In this document: positions 24,831-35,084 of the stretch, piece after piece
How positions within the stretch are numbered: the stretch's first letter is position 1
Layout of the letters: the number at the start of each line of letters is the position of its first letter
Assembly: GCA_016647705.1 (NCBI GenBank)
Contig: CM028333.1
Span: 5,053,616-5,117,615 of the forward strand
Direction: 5' to 3'
Origin: Eucommia ulmoides
Lineage: Eukaryota; Streptophyta; Magnoliopsida; Garryales; Eucommiaceae
Length of the DNA stretch: 64,000 bases
Made by a program: the position numbers and the translations under genes
The notes under the pieces: generated by a model
The model's input: the letters and a program-made list of their open reading frames with translations, nothing else
Told to the model about the DNA's origin: nothing
Databases searched by the model: none

Positions 24831-25349
24831 TTTAAGTGAACATCTATTCCAACCCACACAATATTCAATCACATAAAATTAGCATTACATGATTTAATAT
24901 TTTGATAGGTGTCGTATTTTTTTTTTTCCCGTATTTAATTATTAAAAAAAAAAAAAAAAACAGAAACCGACATTGGCGGCATGATGTTGAGCCGTGCGAA
25001 AGGGCCAAACACCATTATTTCTTGGTAGCAACTTGTGACCCCCCACAAATAAATATCAATAATAATACTATTTAATTTTGATGATGAAATTTCATTGAGT
25101 GGACATAAAATACGTGTAAACAATGGCACCAATAAAACGACAGGACGCTAGAAACTTACCCATAGTTTCTGCAAATACAATCAAATTTTAAAATAGTGCA
25201 ATTTTTATTTTATTTTATTGTGTGATTTTGTTTTTTTCACAAATATAAAAAATATCTAGCATCATTTTAATAATATCTGAGAAAATCTATATCTTTTCAG
25301 ATGAGACACTCTTATTATTATTTTATTATTAAAAATATACTTACAATAC

Positions 25350-25690
25350 GTAAGGGTGGTGGGTGATCTTGAATCTCTTTCAACTTAGCTCATAAAATGA
25401 TATATTTTTTTTCACATTTATAATCTGACTATCTCTTTTACATCCGATGTGAGCTAAATCCAACAATATTTTCTTCACACCTTGAGCTTTTGGTCTATTA
25501 ACTCTCGACCAGTATCTCCCTTTGTGATTATTGGTTAGAGTTGTTGTAAATTGAGCTATGATACGAATGTAGGAGGGGTTTTAGGTCTTTCTCAATCTCA
25601 AAAGTCAGATCATGAAATGAAATTTTATCTCATACTTATAATCTAACCACCAGTCCATCCTATATCCGATGTGGGATTAACCCAACACAA
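25350..25690 (-). mobile_element. TRIM-like element, LTR-internal-LTR
   Basis: Two diverged ~120-bp LTR-like units (about 25350-25466 and 25570-25688) flank an internal piece. The internal piece ends in GCTATGATACGA, a degenerate reverse-complement primer site for initiator tRNA-Met. The CCGATGTGGGATTAACCCAACA ending is shared with the array at 12526-13111. The orientation is minus, as there. Confidence 0.65.
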
Positions 25691-26382
25691 TAATAATGTT
25701 CTCGGTTTTGTTTTTTTTTTATACTCTTTTTTATGGCATTTATAGAAAATAAAAGCAAAAATAAAAAATATAATAGAAAACAAGATATATAGAGAGAGGA
25801 ATAAAAACTAGCAAAGAAAAAAAAAATATGTGGTAAAGATATTTCTAATTATATTAATTTAATTATTATTTTTTGAATGACATAATTTAGAAATAAATTT
25901 ATCAAATGATTTTCAAAATACTTAATTATATTTGATTATTTTTTTAAAAAATTTATATCTTGTTCTATTACACATTGGCCCAATAAACATTATATATTAA
26001 TTTTTAAATCATAAAGTCTAGACACCTAATAACGAGACGGAGATTGAGTCGACAAATCAGTGGAGCAAGCGCAGACAAGAACATTCCTTGGTATGACTCC
26101 CAAAATTAAATGTTTTTTCATAATTTTCAAAAAATTAATTTAAAAAAAATGAAACTAAAAATTTCCTTAAATCTCCCGACACAAACACGACCTAACTTTT
26201 TCTTTATTTACTAGCATATGCTTTTTCTATCATGTGCACATCTACCCCTAAAATAGTCACCCCATTAAAATAAAATAAAAAATAAAAAAAATAATTCCAA
26301 TTAATTATTCTTCACCCCCCCTCTCTCTCTCCTCTCTCTCTAATATTGACCGGAACTCCACTTTCCTCCTCCCCATTCTCTC

Positions 26383-26391
26383 CTATATAAA
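26383..26391 (+). promoter_or_regulatory. TATA box of the small acidic protein gene
   Basis: CTATATAAA lies 110 bases before the ATG at 26501. It is preceded by a CT-rich stretch (26318-26341) and followed by a pyrimidine-rich leader (26400-26495), a normal layout for a plant promoter with a Y patch. The start of transcription would be expected near 26415-26425. Confidence 0.7.
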
Positions 26392-26500
26392 CCCTTTCCA
26401 CCCCCTTCTCTCTCTCCTCGTCCTACCTTCCATCTCCAGCAAGACCTGCTTTCTCTCTCTACTTTCTATCTCTTGAACTTTCTCTCTCTCTCTCTCGAGG

Positions 26501-26998
26501 ATGGCAGAAACAGTTCCATCTAAACGCCAGAGAGATGAGACCCATTTCGCTGAAGATTGTGAAGATTCAAAACGCCATAAATCCTTCAATCAAATCCTCT
26601 CCATACTCGAATCCGAAGAAGACGAACTTAACCAGGACTTTACAGATATTTTTACTACCCTCCAGCAAGAAATTTCTTCCGACTCCACCGCCGTCGACCC
26701 AACGACCTGCCCCACCACCACCTCGGACGCCGTAGACGGCCAGGAGACCGCCGGGTGTAGCCCAAGCTCCGACGTCAGGGAAGATGAAGAAGAAGATGAC
26801 AAAGAGAGGGTTATCAGGCACCTTCTTGAAGCCTCAGACGATGAACTGGGAATACCCACCACCGGCGGAATCGACGGTGTTTTTGACGAGACTGACGGCG
26901 GAGATTATGGAGTATTCCTGTGTGATAATGGGTTGTGGGAGTTTGAAGATGTGGCGGCCAATTACTATGCGTTGCTGCAGTCTGAACTTCTCATGTAG
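26501..26998 (+). CDS. Small acidic, probably nuclear, plant-specific protein (AITR/DIG-like?)
   Basis: An intronless 165-residue protein. The N-terminus has basic patches (KRQR at 8-11 and KRHK at 24-27) that could be nuclear signals. A helical segment SFNQILSILESEEDE follows (28-42), then a Ser/Thr/Pro-rich linker and an acidic run DVREDEEEDDKER (91-103). HLLEASDDELGIP lies at 107-119, and the C-terminus ends in ANYYALLQSELLM (153-165). The last two motifs recur in a family of short plant proteins that I recall as the ABA-induced transcription repressors (AITR, also DIG/DIL); I hold this assignment loosely. Such proteins would act in the nucleus, damping stress-hormone responses. Codon use and GC are clearly higher than in the surroundings. 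The start is the first ATG after a good TATA box and leader. The gene stands alone between transposon-rich flanks. Existence is well supported; function is tentative. Confidence 0.75.
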   Translation: MAETVPSKRQRDETHFAEDCEDSKRHKSFNQILSILESEEDELNQDFTDIFTTLQQEISSDSTAVDPTTCPTTTSDAVDGQETAGCSPSSDVREDEEEDDKERVIRHLLEASDDELGIPTTGGIDGVFDETDGGDYGVFLCDNGLWEFEDVAANYYALLQSELLM

Positions 26999-27180
26999 GA
27001 GAAAGGGGTCGAAACGTAAAAAAAGGAAAATTAGGGGATGTAAAGAGAACAAAACCAAAGAGAGAGAGAGAGGGAGGCGTAAGGAGTTTTGGAGTTTTCA
27101 TTTTGGTCCCCTCTACTTTCTGTATAATATCAAAAATTGCACCGATTTTCAGTTTAGAATATTAAAAAATTAAAAGGGAA
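26999..27180 (+). other. Probable 3' untranslated region of the small acidic protein gene
   Basis: A purine-rich segment with AGAGAG runs, then TTTTGGTCCCCTCTAC and an AT-rich tail with AATATTAAAAAATTAAAAGG. The polyadenylation site cannot be placed exactly. Confidence 0.4.
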
Positions 27181-27649
27181 AGAAAGCCTGTTTGAAAATT
27201 TGTGTAATATTCATGATTATTTGTTGGGTAGATATAATTATTTAGAAATAATTTCGTAGTGGAAAATAGATTTACTCAAAATCACTTGGTGTGGATTATG
27301 CATATACATAGAGCTCTCGAGACAAATATTCACATGAAATCACGATATGAAACCGACATAAAATTATTGGGTATGTGTTTAACTTAGTGAATAACAGGTC
27401 ATTATTGAGTCCGACACAATAAACACAGTAAAAAACAGGTCGTGTTTGGCATTTATTCGATAAATCGATAATTGACACGGATGACACAATAAGTTTAATA
27501 ACGTATTTCAGTTACATGTTAAGAGATGACATAATATGTCATATGGTAATTTTAATAAAATTATTTTAAAATAAAAATATATTAATAACTATTGCAAGAT
27601 CTAATGTTAAAATTTAAGCTATATTATACATATATTATTTACAGGGGCA

Positions 27650-28240
27650 CACTTATTTTTTGACAATTAATTCCTTTCACATATGATGTGGGCACATATC
27701 AAGTCTTTGGGCAATTAAACCTCAACCGGACTCTCATTTTGTGGCTATTGGATCAGAGTAGAGTGTTGTAATCTAAACTCTAATATTAGTGTAGGGGTAG
27801 TCAAGGATCTCTCTCAAATTTAAAAAATTAGCTCATGAGATGAGACTTTCCCTCACACTTATTAACCTGACCAATAGCTCCTGCCACATTTGATGTGGGA
27901 TAAACCCAACAAAATGTGTAGGGGTGGACTTGGGCCTTTCTCAAATCCTAAAAGTTAACTCATGAGGTGAGGTTTTTCCTCGCACTTATTAACCTGACCA
28001 TCAGGCTCTTCTACATTCGATATGGGATAAACCGAACAATCTTCGCCTCATACATCAAGCCTTTGGTCGACTAACCTCGACCAATCTTTCCCTTTTGTGG
28101 CTATTGGGATAAAGTTATTGTAACTTAGGTGTTCTGATGCTAATGTAGAGTAGTCTTGGACCTCTCTTAACTCTAAAAATTAATTTAATTCAAAAGTTAA
28201 TTTAACTTGACCACTAGTCCTTTCGTGATAAAAGAGAAAC
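27650..28240 (-). mobile_element. TRIM-like composite array
   Basis: At least three LTR-like units of the same family as 12526-13111 lie here. Examples are GCCACATTTGATGTGGGATAAACCC near 27885 and TACATTCGATATGGGATAAACC near 28015, each preceded by TTATTAACCTGACC. Internal pieces containing TCGACTAACCTCGACCAATC separate some of them, with degenerate primer-site traces (CTCTAATATTAG near 27780, TTCTGATGCTAA near 28130). The units are shared head to tail, as expected for tandem TRIMs. Confidence 0.6.
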
Positions 28241-28379
28241 TATTATGGTTAAATAAATTGGTAAAAATCAGTGAGATTTTGGTATTGGTAGATCCATTTC
28301 ATCAAACAACTAGCATATTGTTAGCAAGTTGATGAATCTTGTAACTAAATCTAATAGTATCTAGCTTCCTTGTAAGGAT

Positions 28380-28760
28380 CTCTGCGCATTGATTTAAATA
28401 ATGAGATCTCTATAGGGGACTATGGATTTCGGCCCTATCTTATAATTTGGTCATCTCACTCTCTAAAACCTACTCAGATTTTGACTGGGATGGGGACAAA
28501 AAGGATAGACGATTCACTACTGGGTGTTGTATATTTTTAGAATCTAATCTTATCTCTTGGTATGCTATCAAGTAATCTGTAGTAGTTAAATCTTCTTCTA
28601 AGGTTGAATATCAAGCTCGCTTTTATTGCTACAGAAGTTAGTTGGTTAATGATGTTTCTATGTAAGCTTCAATTATATTTTTCTAGTCTATCGATTATAT
28701 ACTGCAACAATATCTCGACCAATTATATTGTACATTTTGTTAAAAATAAATAAATTTAGT
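28380..28760 (+). mobile_element. Ty1/copia RNase H region fossil
   Basis: Plus-strand translation gives short pieces recognisable as the RNase H end of plant Ty1/copia pol, including DWDGDKKDRR and SNLISWYAIKQ with TTG between them. The match to the general pattern DWAGD..DRRSTTG...LISWSSKKQ is clear. Only this small part of the element is left, and it is broken in several places. No LTRs could be matched to it. Confidence 0.65.
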
Positions 28761-29183
28761 TAAATTTTTATTAAAAAAATATTATTTAACGTAATTGTAA
28801 AAAATTTAGAAAAACTTATTATTGAGATTCTAAAATAGAAAGAGCCTTGGTAATTTTGCAATGAAATATTTTCTATACATGATATAAATTTTTTCTATCC
28901 TTTTTGGAGTCCCAAAACAACAACAAAAAAACAAAAATAATAATAATAATAAATAAAAATAAATAAATAAAAAGATAATATAATAATTTTCGTGAGTCAA
29001 GACTTGGGATGCATAAATAGTTGTGGTAGTGCGTATTGACACGCCAGGTAAAGTATGTTAGTGGTTCTCATAGAGATATGATAAAATGCGCTCGAGGAAA
29101 TTTTTAGTAGCATGTTGCCAGATGTATGATGGAAAGCGACATGGAGAGTGGAGACTGGAGACAGGACGGGGCAGGCTCATTCT

Positions 29184-30200
29184 ATTCTCGTATTAGGCAG
29201 TTTGGTATCCATTACTTTTTAAAGAAATTATTAAAAATAAAATTTTAAAAAAGAGTTGTTCAAAATGATTATGAACCGCTTGGCAAATTTGTCAAAAATT
29301 AAATAATTGTTAAAAAAGTAAATAAATATACAACGCCGACTCATTTAGTTAAATGGAATGAGACTGGAATGGAATAAAATTGTCATTTCATCGTCGATTT
29401 CAGTTCACTTATTTGGTTGTTTGATTTATTCCATTAGAATGAAAAATAATAGAATTCCATAGTTCACAATGGAATAAAAAACAATTTTCACAAAAAGTCC
29501 ATTCTCCAAAACCCATCCCTCTTATTATAAATAATCTATTTTGTAGTTATTTATTTATTTATTTATTTTAAATAATTTATTATTAGATATATTCAATTAA
29601 ACAAGAAAATGGAATAGTGATTCCAATGACAAATACATTATATTTATTCTCTTATTCCATTTTTTGCCCTTCCATTTCAGCTTGATTCCATTCCATCCAA
29701 TCAACGGTAAATATTTGTGTAAAAGCATAAAAACACTGTTAAATTACTAAAACAAACCTATGTTATATTTATTTATTTCTAATATTAACTCAATATAAAA
29801 AATAAGATACATACAAAATAAATATTTGCTTGTATAAATTTATGGTCAATATAAAATTTTATAATTGAAAATATATTCTATGTTGAAAATAAATAAATAA
29901 ATAAATATTATAAACAATTTTTTAAAATATATTATACTTTTCAAATAAAAATTAAAATAGCATTAAATTAAAAAATATATATAATTTTGTAATAAAAAAA
30001 TAGAAATAATGGTAATCTTGTCATACAAAATTTCATTAATTAAAAAAAAAAATATTTTGCCAACTAAAAACATATTTCTCCTGACTTTTAAAAGCAACTC
30101 AATACCAGAGCAGCTCACCTGCTATTTTATTTTATTTATTTATTTTTTTTAAAAAAAAAAACACTTATGTTGGTTTCTGCTTTCCAAAAAGAAAAGTACT
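29184..30200. repeat. Dispersed AT-rich repeat, copy 2, with nested MITE
   Basis: Matches the copy at 24130-24830 before about 29335 and after about 29705. The region between is a separate element (next entry). It ends in A- and T-runs around 30130-30180. No coding sequence. Confidence 0.5.
29340..29705. mobile_element. MITE inserted in the AT-rich repeat
   Basis: The left arm reads ATTTAGTTAAATGGAATGAG, then GGAATGGAATAAAAT; the right arm, TTCCATTCCATCCAATCAACG, is its imperfect inverse. 'Ggaatggaat' arms of this kind are common in plant MITEs. The element divides an otherwise continuous repeat, so it inserted later. Confidence 0.55.
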
Positions 30201-30499
30201 GCAAAAAGGAGGGCAAACTAAGCCTGAGTAGTATTTATTTAAAAAAACAATAATTATATATTCCCCATATTTTTAATTTAATTTTAATAATAGTTAAAAT
30301 TATTATATTCTTCTTATTGAAAAATATGTAAAAGTGGTAGTAATTTTTAAAATTTAAATAGATGATTGGGATGAATTTTAATTTGAGAAAAATAATAAAA
30401 TATTGTTAAAAAAATAATTAGTGTTTCAAAAAAAATTAAATCTGGCTCTTCACGAGAAGACATTTTTAAAAGGATATTCTAATATATTATATAGACTAT

Positions 30500-31035
30500 G
30501 AATTTCCCGTGTCTAAAACCTTGTTTCGATTTATAAATTATAAGTGTTAAAAATAATAAATAATAAAAAAATAGTTAATAAAGTACAAATATAAAATTTG
30601 AAGGGTAAAAAATATAATTAAATTCAACATTAGAAGTGTGAAACTTTTAAGGAAGTTTTTTTCCCTGGAAGTATGTAATTTTTTTTTTATCAAAGTTATT
30701 AAGTGTGTTGAGCGGTGTAGAAAAATTTAAAATTAGTGAGTCAAGAAGAACAATGAAAAGAGAAAAAATAATTCACTTTAATGTAATTTACTATTTTATT
30801 CTCGTATATTATAAAAATAAATTAAAAATTATATTATCAAGAGTATAATTATTATTTTACTAATTCTCCTTTTTTTTTTTTTTTTTTTTCTTTCAAATTT
30901 GTGTAAAAAGAAATTATTTTAAAAATTATATATTTTTCTTTTTACTTTTTTTTTTCTCTATTTTTTACTCATGTCATTTTTTTTCTCAATCTTATTTTAC
31001 TTAATTTATTTTCTTCATTCATTTTCCACCCAACG
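30500..31035. repeat. Dispersed repeat unit, copy 1
   Basis: Blocks at 30755-30850 (GAAAAGAGAAAAAATAATTCA, then CTCGTATATTATAAAAATAAATTAAAAATT) and 30955-31035 (ending TTTTCCACCCAACGA) recur in the same order and orientation at 32375-32665. A neighbouring block around 30655-30745 resembles 32815-32930. This is a non-coding transposon-derived family. Confidence 0.55.
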
Positions 31036-31290
31036 ACACGCCTAATAGATGTGACCGTTTGCTGTTTGGTGTTTTTCCCCCCTAAAAAACAACTAACTCG
31101 CAAGAAATCTGATACCCCATAGGGGGGCCCAAAAGGGGAAAATAGCAAGCGCGAGGAAAATATGGTGGACCCACATAGTAAGTAAGTAGTGGCAACTTGA
31201 CCAAGATATGTGTTGTCTGCCATCACCAATTTTTTATTTTTCTTTTTGTGATGAAACTAATAATTGTCAATGGAATTGGAAGATACTTGA

Positions 31291-31868
31291 AACGTGTTTG
31301 AAGGGAGGGATTTGACAAATCCCTATTAATCATTCGATTTTCAAATTTTGAATTTTAAAATTTTGTTATTTATAAATTTTTTATTTAAATAATTATTTTA
31401 AACAACAAATTTGATCCTAAAATTTTATAATTCATTTGTTTGGCTAAATAAAATATTTGTAAATATAATTTAAAAATCATTAAATTTTAAGGAATTATTG
31501 TATAGTTTCTTTTTATTTTCCTCCTAAGATAACTACCGTCACCGCCGTGGTTGATGGCAGCGGTGAAGGTAGATGGTGGTGGTAGGAGACGGCGGTGGTC
31601 GGCAACAGTTGGGGACGACAGTGGTCAGCGGCGGCGGTAGCGGCAGTAGCCGGATTTGGAAGGTGGAAGAAATGAGTTAGAAACCCCTCATTAGATGGAT
31701 TTGTAAATGACACTTAAAACAAAATAATTTAGAAATTCTCATTTTATCATATTTTTTAGATCCAAAGAATTTTACAAATTTCTTCTAATAAATATCCAAA
31801 TAAGGGATTTGTCAAGAAAGAATTTTGAAATCCTTTGAACAAATCAAATTCCTCTCCCAAACATATAC
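31291..31868. mobile_element. MITE-like inverted-repeat element
   Basis: The left end, CGTGTTTGAAGGGAGGGATTTG, faces the right end, CAAATTCCTCTCCCAAACATATACG. Inside, GACAAATCCCTATTAAT faces AATAAGGGATTTGTC near 31800. The centre holds a GCGGTGG-rich stretch (31545-31650). The arms are imperfect. Confidence 0.55.
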
Positions 31869-32369
31869 GTTTTGGTGGGTACGTTTCTTCGAAAAAAAGA
31901 AAGAAAAAATAGGAAAATAATATTTGTATGTGATAATTGGTGATTAGTCCCAAGTAGCGGATGTAATCTGTTATTAGTCTCATTTAAAACATAAGTTTTG
32001 ATTTAGTTTTTTAAATTGATTTTTGATTGCATATTAATCTCGTATATGCTCACGTCTATATAATATTAGTTACATCTACTTGTGTAATATTAGTTACATG
32101 TTACAAATTATATGTAATTATGTTACATATACTTATGTGATATTTATTACATCTAATAAATATTTTATACACAAATTAGTTACATGTAACTATGTGAGTG
32201 CAACGCGTAAATTAGATCTTCTATTTTTTTTTAATGCGCTGAACTAAAACATAAGTTGCAATTGTGTATGCGATTTTTTTAAAATTAAAGATAAAACAAA
32301 TGACTTGCCACATAAACACCATATTTTTATCTATTATGAAAAAATAATTATTTTTTTATTGTTATTTGG

Positions 32370-32935
32370 TTAAAAAAAATGAAAAGAGAGAAAATAATTA
32401 ATTTTAATATAATTTACTATTTCACCTTCGTATATTATAAAAATAAATTAAAAATTCTATCATCAATGGTATAATTATAATTTTGATATTTTTTCTCCAT
32501 TTTCATCCTAAATTTGAGAGGGAAAAAAAGGAAAAATAGTTTGTTTTTTCATTTTTTTTTTTCCATTTCATCATCTCTCCTTACCAAACAAGATTTTTTT
32601 TTTTCATTTTCTATCCTTTTTTCTTTCTTATTTTCTCATCCACTTTTTTTTTTTCCACCCAACCAAACATACTCTTTGTATCTAACATTAATGTGTCCAA
32701 ATGTATTATATTAATTTTTTAATTTATAAATAAAAAATAATGATTAATAATGTATAAAGATGAAATTTGAAAGGTACAAAATATAATTAAATTAAACCAT
32801 TTTAAAAGTAAAAGTGCAAAATTTTTAAGTTGAAATTTTCATCCCGACCAAATATTTAATTTTTTCATATGGGTTAAATGGATTGACTGATTTACAAAAA
32901 TTTAAAATTAATAAGTTAAGAGGTTGTACAAATGT
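32370..32935. repeat. Dispersed repeat unit, copy 2
   Basis: The second copy of the repeat at 30500-31035, including the poly-pyrimidine tail that ends CCACCCAACCAAACA (about 32655-32670). The frame 32514-32714 is Phe/Ser-rich because of the T-rich tail and is not a gene. Confidence 0.55.
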
Positions 32936-33324
32936 AATATCAATTATTTATTTTTTAAATTTAATTTAAATCGTTAAAATATTTTTTTATTTTAATTTAT
33001 TAATAGATTTAACGTAACGATCACGTTACATAATTTGTTTTCTTGCTTGCCAAATTCATTTATACAAAAATATAATATGTTTAATCCTTATCAACAAAAT
33101 ATAGTTAATTTAAATTGTGACGTAACTCTATTGATAGTCATCAACTTCAATAGTTTGAAACGGCTTATCACCACAAACACCTACTATCATTTCAAAGTAT
33201 TTCTTTTACACCTTTTATAATTATGAAATTGCTATGGGAACTTCCAAAAAGGCCAGGAGTGAAATGACTGTTATATCCTTAACTTAAATAAATTAAAAAT
33301 ATATATAGGTATAACTATAACATT

Positions 33325-34049
33325 AGGGCAAATTACATTTTAAACCCTTTAATTATTGACAAATTTCTAAGTAATCCTCCTAAATTTTTGTATTTTATTT
33401 TAAACCCTCTAAACACAGTTTTAAAAGGTCATTCTATTAGATTTTCCATCCAAATTAACAGAATGAAATGGCAAAATAGTAATCATCTATTTTTTTTTCC
33501 ATTTTTTTCCTCCTTCTTCATGTCACCAATCTCTCTCTCTCTCTCTCCACCGCCGCCGCCACCACCGATTCAGTCACTATCCCACCGCCACCAATGCACC
33601 TGACGGAGTGAACCACTCCCGTAACAGGGGGTGGTTTACCCCATGTAACAGTGACAGAGGTTGAAACACCCTTCGTGGGTGGGGATGAAACACCCCCAGT
33701 GGGTGTTCAGCCCCCGTAATAGGGGGTGACGGTGACGACTTTGTGGTGGAGAGAGAGAGGGAAAGATTTAGTGAAAATCGGAGATAGAGATAGAGAGAGA
33801 GCTTGATCGGTGAAGATGGAGGAAGAGAAAAGAAGAAAAAAGAAAAAGAAAAAGAAAAAGAGAAAAATGATTAAAAATAGAAAATTACTATTTTACCCCC
33901 TTCATTCTATTAGTTTGGATGAAAAATCTAACAGAAAACCCTTTAAAAACTATGTTCATATGTAGAGGGTTTAAAATGAAACGCAAAAACTTAGGATGAC
34001 TACTTATAAATCTGTCAATAGTTAGAGAGTTTAAAATGTAATTTGCCCT
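33325..34049. mobile_element. Long-TIR element B with 8-bp target duplication
   Basis: Begins AGGGCAAATTACATTTTAAA and ends with the exact inverse TTTAAAATGTAATTTGCCCT. It is flanked by a perfect 8-bp duplication ATAACATT (33317-33324 and 34050-34057). Sub-terminal parts also pair: the phrase ATTCTATTAGATTTTCCATCC faces GGATGAAAAATCTAACAG. The core carries CT-runs, GCCGCCGCCACCACC and G-rich palindromes (AACAGGGGGTGGTTTACCCC) like those of element A at 11545-12363. It has no coding capacity. Confidence 0.88.
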
Positions 34050-34059
34050 ATAACATTAT

Positions 34060-35060
34060 ATGTGTTGACCCACAGATCTACTCAAGAGAAGGATGAATAA
34101 GGTAGTTATAAAAATTTTAAAAATTAAATTATCAATCAAGTAATCATCAATTTTCATATCTGATTATTATGTTGTGTTACAACATAAACATATTTATCTA
34201 GATACACCAAACAAGTAGGGATAAAGAAATTGAATACATAGATTTATTCAAGTTCGGCAAGCTACTTTTGCCTACGTCAAGTCTCTTGAGCTCCCGCAGG
34301 AATTTCACAATCCACTAACCCTGATTCCTTTTTTAGGTAGGAATCAAACCCTTGTAATCTTTTTCATAGGTTCAGGGCTAACTTAATTCTTTTTCCAAAC
34401 TCAGAATCAAATAACTTCTCTTTTGCCAAGCTCAAGAAGAACTTAATTATTTTGTTGGCTAAGAATCAAACTTATCTATTTTTTTACTAGGTTAAAGACT
34501 AATCTAATATTTTTACAAGCAAAAATCAAATTTAATCATTTCATAGGCTAAGAATCAAACCTAAACCCTGATTAGACACTGACCCAACTTGTCTAATCCT
34601 CTCACACTCACCAAATATAAAAAATAATTTGTTTCTTCCTACACGAACTTCTACCACCTCAATATAAGATATGCTCAATTAATATCCGGATATGCTTATG
34701 TGATATAACTATGTGAGAATATAAATTTAATTTTACTCAATTAAAGTACAAAGATAATGTAAATCAAATTAAGCAGAAAAAATCATTTCACAAGATATAC
34801 AAGATATTCAAAGATAGAAAATTATTTTTCTTAACACAAAATTATTACGAGTTCATTCAAATATTTATATCAAGTAAACCATAAAATATTGAGCACGTAA
34901 AGTAATTGGAAATATCTCACCGGAGTTTATTTGAAAATAGAAGAGACAAGAGTGTAGTGCAAAAATCGATGGCAAAAACAAAGAACACGTCGATCAAGAA
35001 CTTCTTCAAAAATATCTCTTAAATATAATTTCAGCAAAAATGATTATCTCTTTTAAAAAA
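34060..35060 (-). mobile_element. LTR fragment, left arm of an inverted pair
   Basis: Its reverse complement matches 36290-37200: the TATTGAGGTGGTAGAAG box (from 34650-34670) matches 36620-36640, the repeated GGTTTGATTCTTAGCC phrases (34300-34560) match 36750-37090, and the CCGGTGAGA box (34915) matches 36395. Short internal repeats of the phrase AGGCTAAGAATCAAACCT are present. It contains a TTCGGCAAGCTACTTTTGCC phrase typical of plant LTRs. It is non-coding and old, with clear divergence between the arms. Confidence 0.6.
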
Positions 35061-35084
35061 GGTTGATTTAAAACTCTTTGTTGC

